Positions 61,429 to 64,000 of a stretch of DNA of 64,000 bases are shown piece by piece. The DNA is from Siphlonurus alternatus (lineage: Eukaryota; Arthropoda; Insecta; Ephemeroptera; Siphlonuridae): the NCBI GenBank assembly GCA_949825025.1, contig OX463785.1, positions 16,431,971 through 16,495,970 on the forward strand, given 5' to 3'. Each line of letters starts with the position of its first letter. Position 1 is the first letter of the stretch. The notes beneath the pieces are model-generated. The model saw only the letters and a list, made by a program, of their open reading frames with translations. It was not told the origin of the DNA and ran no database searches. The position numbers were made by a program, and so were the translations under genes.

Positions 61429-61627
61429 GCAGTCAAATTAATTTGAAATTCCTTCCGGAAGTAACCGGAAGTGTGAAGTTTGTAGTTTTCTGTTTGTAAT
61501 TCAATTTTGAAACTTTGCTGTGGCAGTACTGACCTATATATGAAATTAAAACACTGAAATACGAAAACCAGAAACTTCACATTTCCGGCTATTTTCGTAG
61601 GGAATATTATATCAATTTAACTATACC
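61429..61627. mobile_element. Foldback element family G, copy 2 (about 199 bp)
   Basis: GCAGTCAAATTAATTTGAAA then CCTTCCGGAAGTAACCGGAA on the left; CTTCACATTTCCGGCTATTT then GGGAATATTATATCAATTTA and ACTATAC on the right. The left flank (GGGCTATGATGAGTCATCAG) resembles that of copy 1, suggesting the true element starts further left. Confidence 0.8.
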
Positions 61628-61947
61628 TAGTTTGTCATTGAAAATAACATTAAATTTCTTAAAGCCTTATTGCAATATATTTCTAAAAACCTAATACGTC
61701 TCCTTCACAGCTCTGAATTGACAGTAAAATCCGACACATAAAATGTAAAGTAAATAGAACACCAATATATTGACTTTTGAGAATAACAACTCCCTACATA
61801 CACAATTAAAAATAATTGAAAACAGGTAGAACGTTGCTATATTTTATCATATATAAAATTTGAACTTCAATTTCTTTGCCTTTATGTTGCTTTTGTCTAT
61901 AATACACTGACTGTGAGTGTTTTCATAATATTTATTGATTTTCGATT
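61628..61947. other. AT-rich spacer
   Basis: Nothing recognised. Confidence 0.4.
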
Positions 61948-62064
61948 GTACACTCGTCACATCAGAAAATTTCCCTTTGCAGCCTTGTTAATCACCACGC
62001 CCCGTAAGATTAACACAGGTAAATTAACAAGAATGTAAATGGGAAATTTTCCAAGGCGAAGAAT
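61948..62064. mobile_element. Foldback MITE family E, copy 3 (about 117 bp)
   Basis: GTACACTCGTCACATCAG then CCCTTTGCAGCCTTGTTAAT, mirrored loosely by GTAAATTAACAAGAATGTAA then GGGAAATTTTCCAAGGCG. The right arm has lost the GGCTGCA block. Confidence 0.7.
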
Positions 62065-64000
62065 ACATCCAATAATATTATATTTACGTAAAGGTAGTAT
62101 CCCCAAACATTTTAATGAAATATGTCGTTTACAAAATACAGCGATCCAATATCAACTTTCAGATTTATATTTTCAAGGTACAAAAACTATTTTTTTAAAG
62201 CGGATTTAAAGTTAAGACGATGCTATTTTATATAATTTTGTAAATAAAATAGCATCAGGACTTTGTCACCGAAAAAAGAAGTGTTCATTGTATTTATTAA
62301 TTTTGTTAAAAATATTATTGTTCCTGAAATAAGGGAAAAAATATATGCAATAAATAGAAAAATTGAATCTTTAATACCAGCTATAATTTTAACCGAGTGA
62401 TGCTGTAGAAATATAAGAAAATAACTATTTTAGTAGGAGTATTACAATGCAAATACGTTAGAATTTAAAAGAGTACTTAAGAACATTAAAATTTAAAACT
62501 TTTTACAGCTTTGAATTATAAAGTCTAATCCTTTAAAGTTTACGTTTTCAAATTGTTGTTTTTAATATATATTTTAAAACTAGTGTGTTACACAGAGCGT
62601 TATATTCAAAGGTTTAGGGACTCTAAAAGTCTAACATTGCAACTGCTTTGATTTTCAAGTTTTTTTTATTTATTTTTCAGGTACAGATTTAACGCAGTAA
62701 AACCTTTAAATTTCTTTCAGTATATACATTGATTTAAAATGCAACAACAAAGTTGTTTACAGCAATGAACATCATAAAAGTTGCATACATTTTTAAACAT
62801 GTAGAATATCTCAGAGCTAGTCGTCCTTGGAAAAGACTGTCTCTGTACTTTTGTGTCGACGAGTACCAATGTAAGAATTTTCCCCGCGGAGCAATTTCTC
62901 CGTTTCGTCGTTACAACTATGTAAATTTACTGCCGTACACTCAGCAATTTCTCCATCGTGACCCCGGAAATTGCAAAAGAACAAAATTCACGTTATTTTT
63001 TTTTACGTACAATAAATGAAATGGTCCATAGAAAAAAGTTACTTAATTTATGAACATAAATAAAATTTTGTCCAAAATAGGGGAAACTTTAGAATATTTA
63101 TGGAGTTATATATGTATATTTTAATATAGTGACTGTCTTCATAAATTTTCAGAAAATGTGTTTTTTTTTTCCTTGTTAAGTCCAAAAGAAATGCTCTGCT
63201 TTGAATTCTTGATTTTATAGTACCGTGTGATTGAATGATTATTTTAAAGAGAGATAAAAATTTCATTACCTTCATTTCTGATCGGATTATACTCAGAAAT
63301 GTATAATTTGGTATGATTCAAAACTATCGACTTGAATTTATTGATTTCGGATCTGTGAACCAAGCAGTAATTGTCCGTAAATAGGCAGATAATCAGGTTT
63401 GAAATCATGGTTAGTCAGCTTATCTTGATAACCATGGGTGCATGGTGAGAAAACGTACTACTGTATAGTTGTCACCTTTAACAATTTTGCCCAACATTAT
63501 TCCGGTTTAATCATAAACTATAATTAAAACACCTGAGAATATTTAGGAATAATTAGGGAGACAACTTCCCTTAATACTTATATGTGGTTACTGATGAGAA
63601 TGATTGCATGATCATTTTGCTGATGACATTATTAAGAATTACACTTATTAATATAATGTTAGTAAACCTAATTATCTATACATATTAAAATAATAATAAG
63701 TAAATGTATAATGTATTCAATAATAATTATTGCTAATTAAAAAAATATAAAACAAAATATTTAAATTTATTTTTTTTTTTCATAAACAAAGTTCATATCA
63801 TATTTTTTTATAGTAATCATAATGTCTGACGGGTCTGACAAAATAATAAAAAATGCTGTGATTTAATAAAAATATTTTATGTATTTTATATATTTTGCAT
63901 TATACTACCAAAGTTAGGTAATAAATATAATAATAGTAATTGAGTTAAGGTAATTTGAAAGTGTATGATATAAACGAAGAATTAAATAACTAACTAATAC
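62065..64000. other. AT-rich spacer with a complex block at 62780-63000
   Basis: Positions 62780-63000 have balanced composition (TGTCGACGAGTACC, TTTCCCCGCGGAGCAATTTC) and an 88-residue plus-strand open frame (62753-63019) that I do not recognise and which lacks clear splice signals. No repeat partner in the window. The rest is AT-rich. Confidence 0.35.

Overview
This window is non-coding-rich eukaryotic DNA, most likely from an arthropod (probably an insect with a large, repeat-laden genome). It is about three-quarters A+T by eye and has no prokaryotic gene organisation. It holds long (CT)n/(GA)n microsatellites, LINE 3' ends, tRNA- and 5S-rRNA-headed SINEs, and a great many short palindromic (foldback) DNA transposons. 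The species cannot be named from sequence alone.

Only one host protein-coding gene is convincing. At the left edge, on the minus strand, lie the first two coding exons of a MIC13/QIL1 homologue, a small inner-membrane subunit of the mitochondrial MICOS complex. The exons are 551-570 and 348-492, separated by a 58-bp GT-AG intron; the rest of the gene runs off the left end. Its upstream region (571-1060) holds a GC-rich AAGGCGC mini-repeat, a 105-bp foldback element, and two sites resembling CTCF half-cores. Weaker candidate exons are at 28080-28229 (-) and 31459-31492 (+). A promoter-like or LTR-like block ending in a splice-donor-like sequence is at 21650-22040. None of these three could be assigned a function.

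The rest is a gene desert with AT-rich spacer. 1-10 kb: MIC13 5' end, several foldback elements and a decayed LINE with a recognisable reverse-transcriptase C-terminus (6859-7810, -). 10-21 kb: a dispersed repeat copy, a LINE 3' tail (12.75 kb), a second LINE remnant (about 17.2 kb, +), a complete 319-bp foldback element (15.2 kb), a hAT-like MITE with an imperfect 8-bp target duplication (19.7 kb), and copies of an unclassified ~210-bp inverted-terminal repeat (family C). 21-35 kb: a 5S-headed SINE (23.5 kb), three GA/CT tracts within 1.7 kb, and a nested transposon cluster (28.6-29.3 kb). 35-50 kb: diverged foldback subfamilies, a 330-bp repeat in inverted orientation, a 467-bp element with long inverted repeats, a probable LINE 3' tail, a tRNA-like element and more CT tracts. 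50-64 kb: mostly unique AT-rich spacer with a foldback element (53.8 kb), a GC-rich MITE (57.65 kb), a tRNA-headed SINE (58.1-58.4 kb) and a second 5S-headed SINE (59.3-59.66 kb).

The most notable overall signal is the non-autonomous mobile-element population. About twenty palindromic families occur in 64 kb. One family (A) keeps a common hairpin core but has two different sets of outer termini. SINEs with unrelated RNA-polymerase-III heads (5S rRNA and tRNA) share one central domain. No CRISPR array, operon, rRNA operon or intact transposase gene was seen. All comparisons were made by eye.
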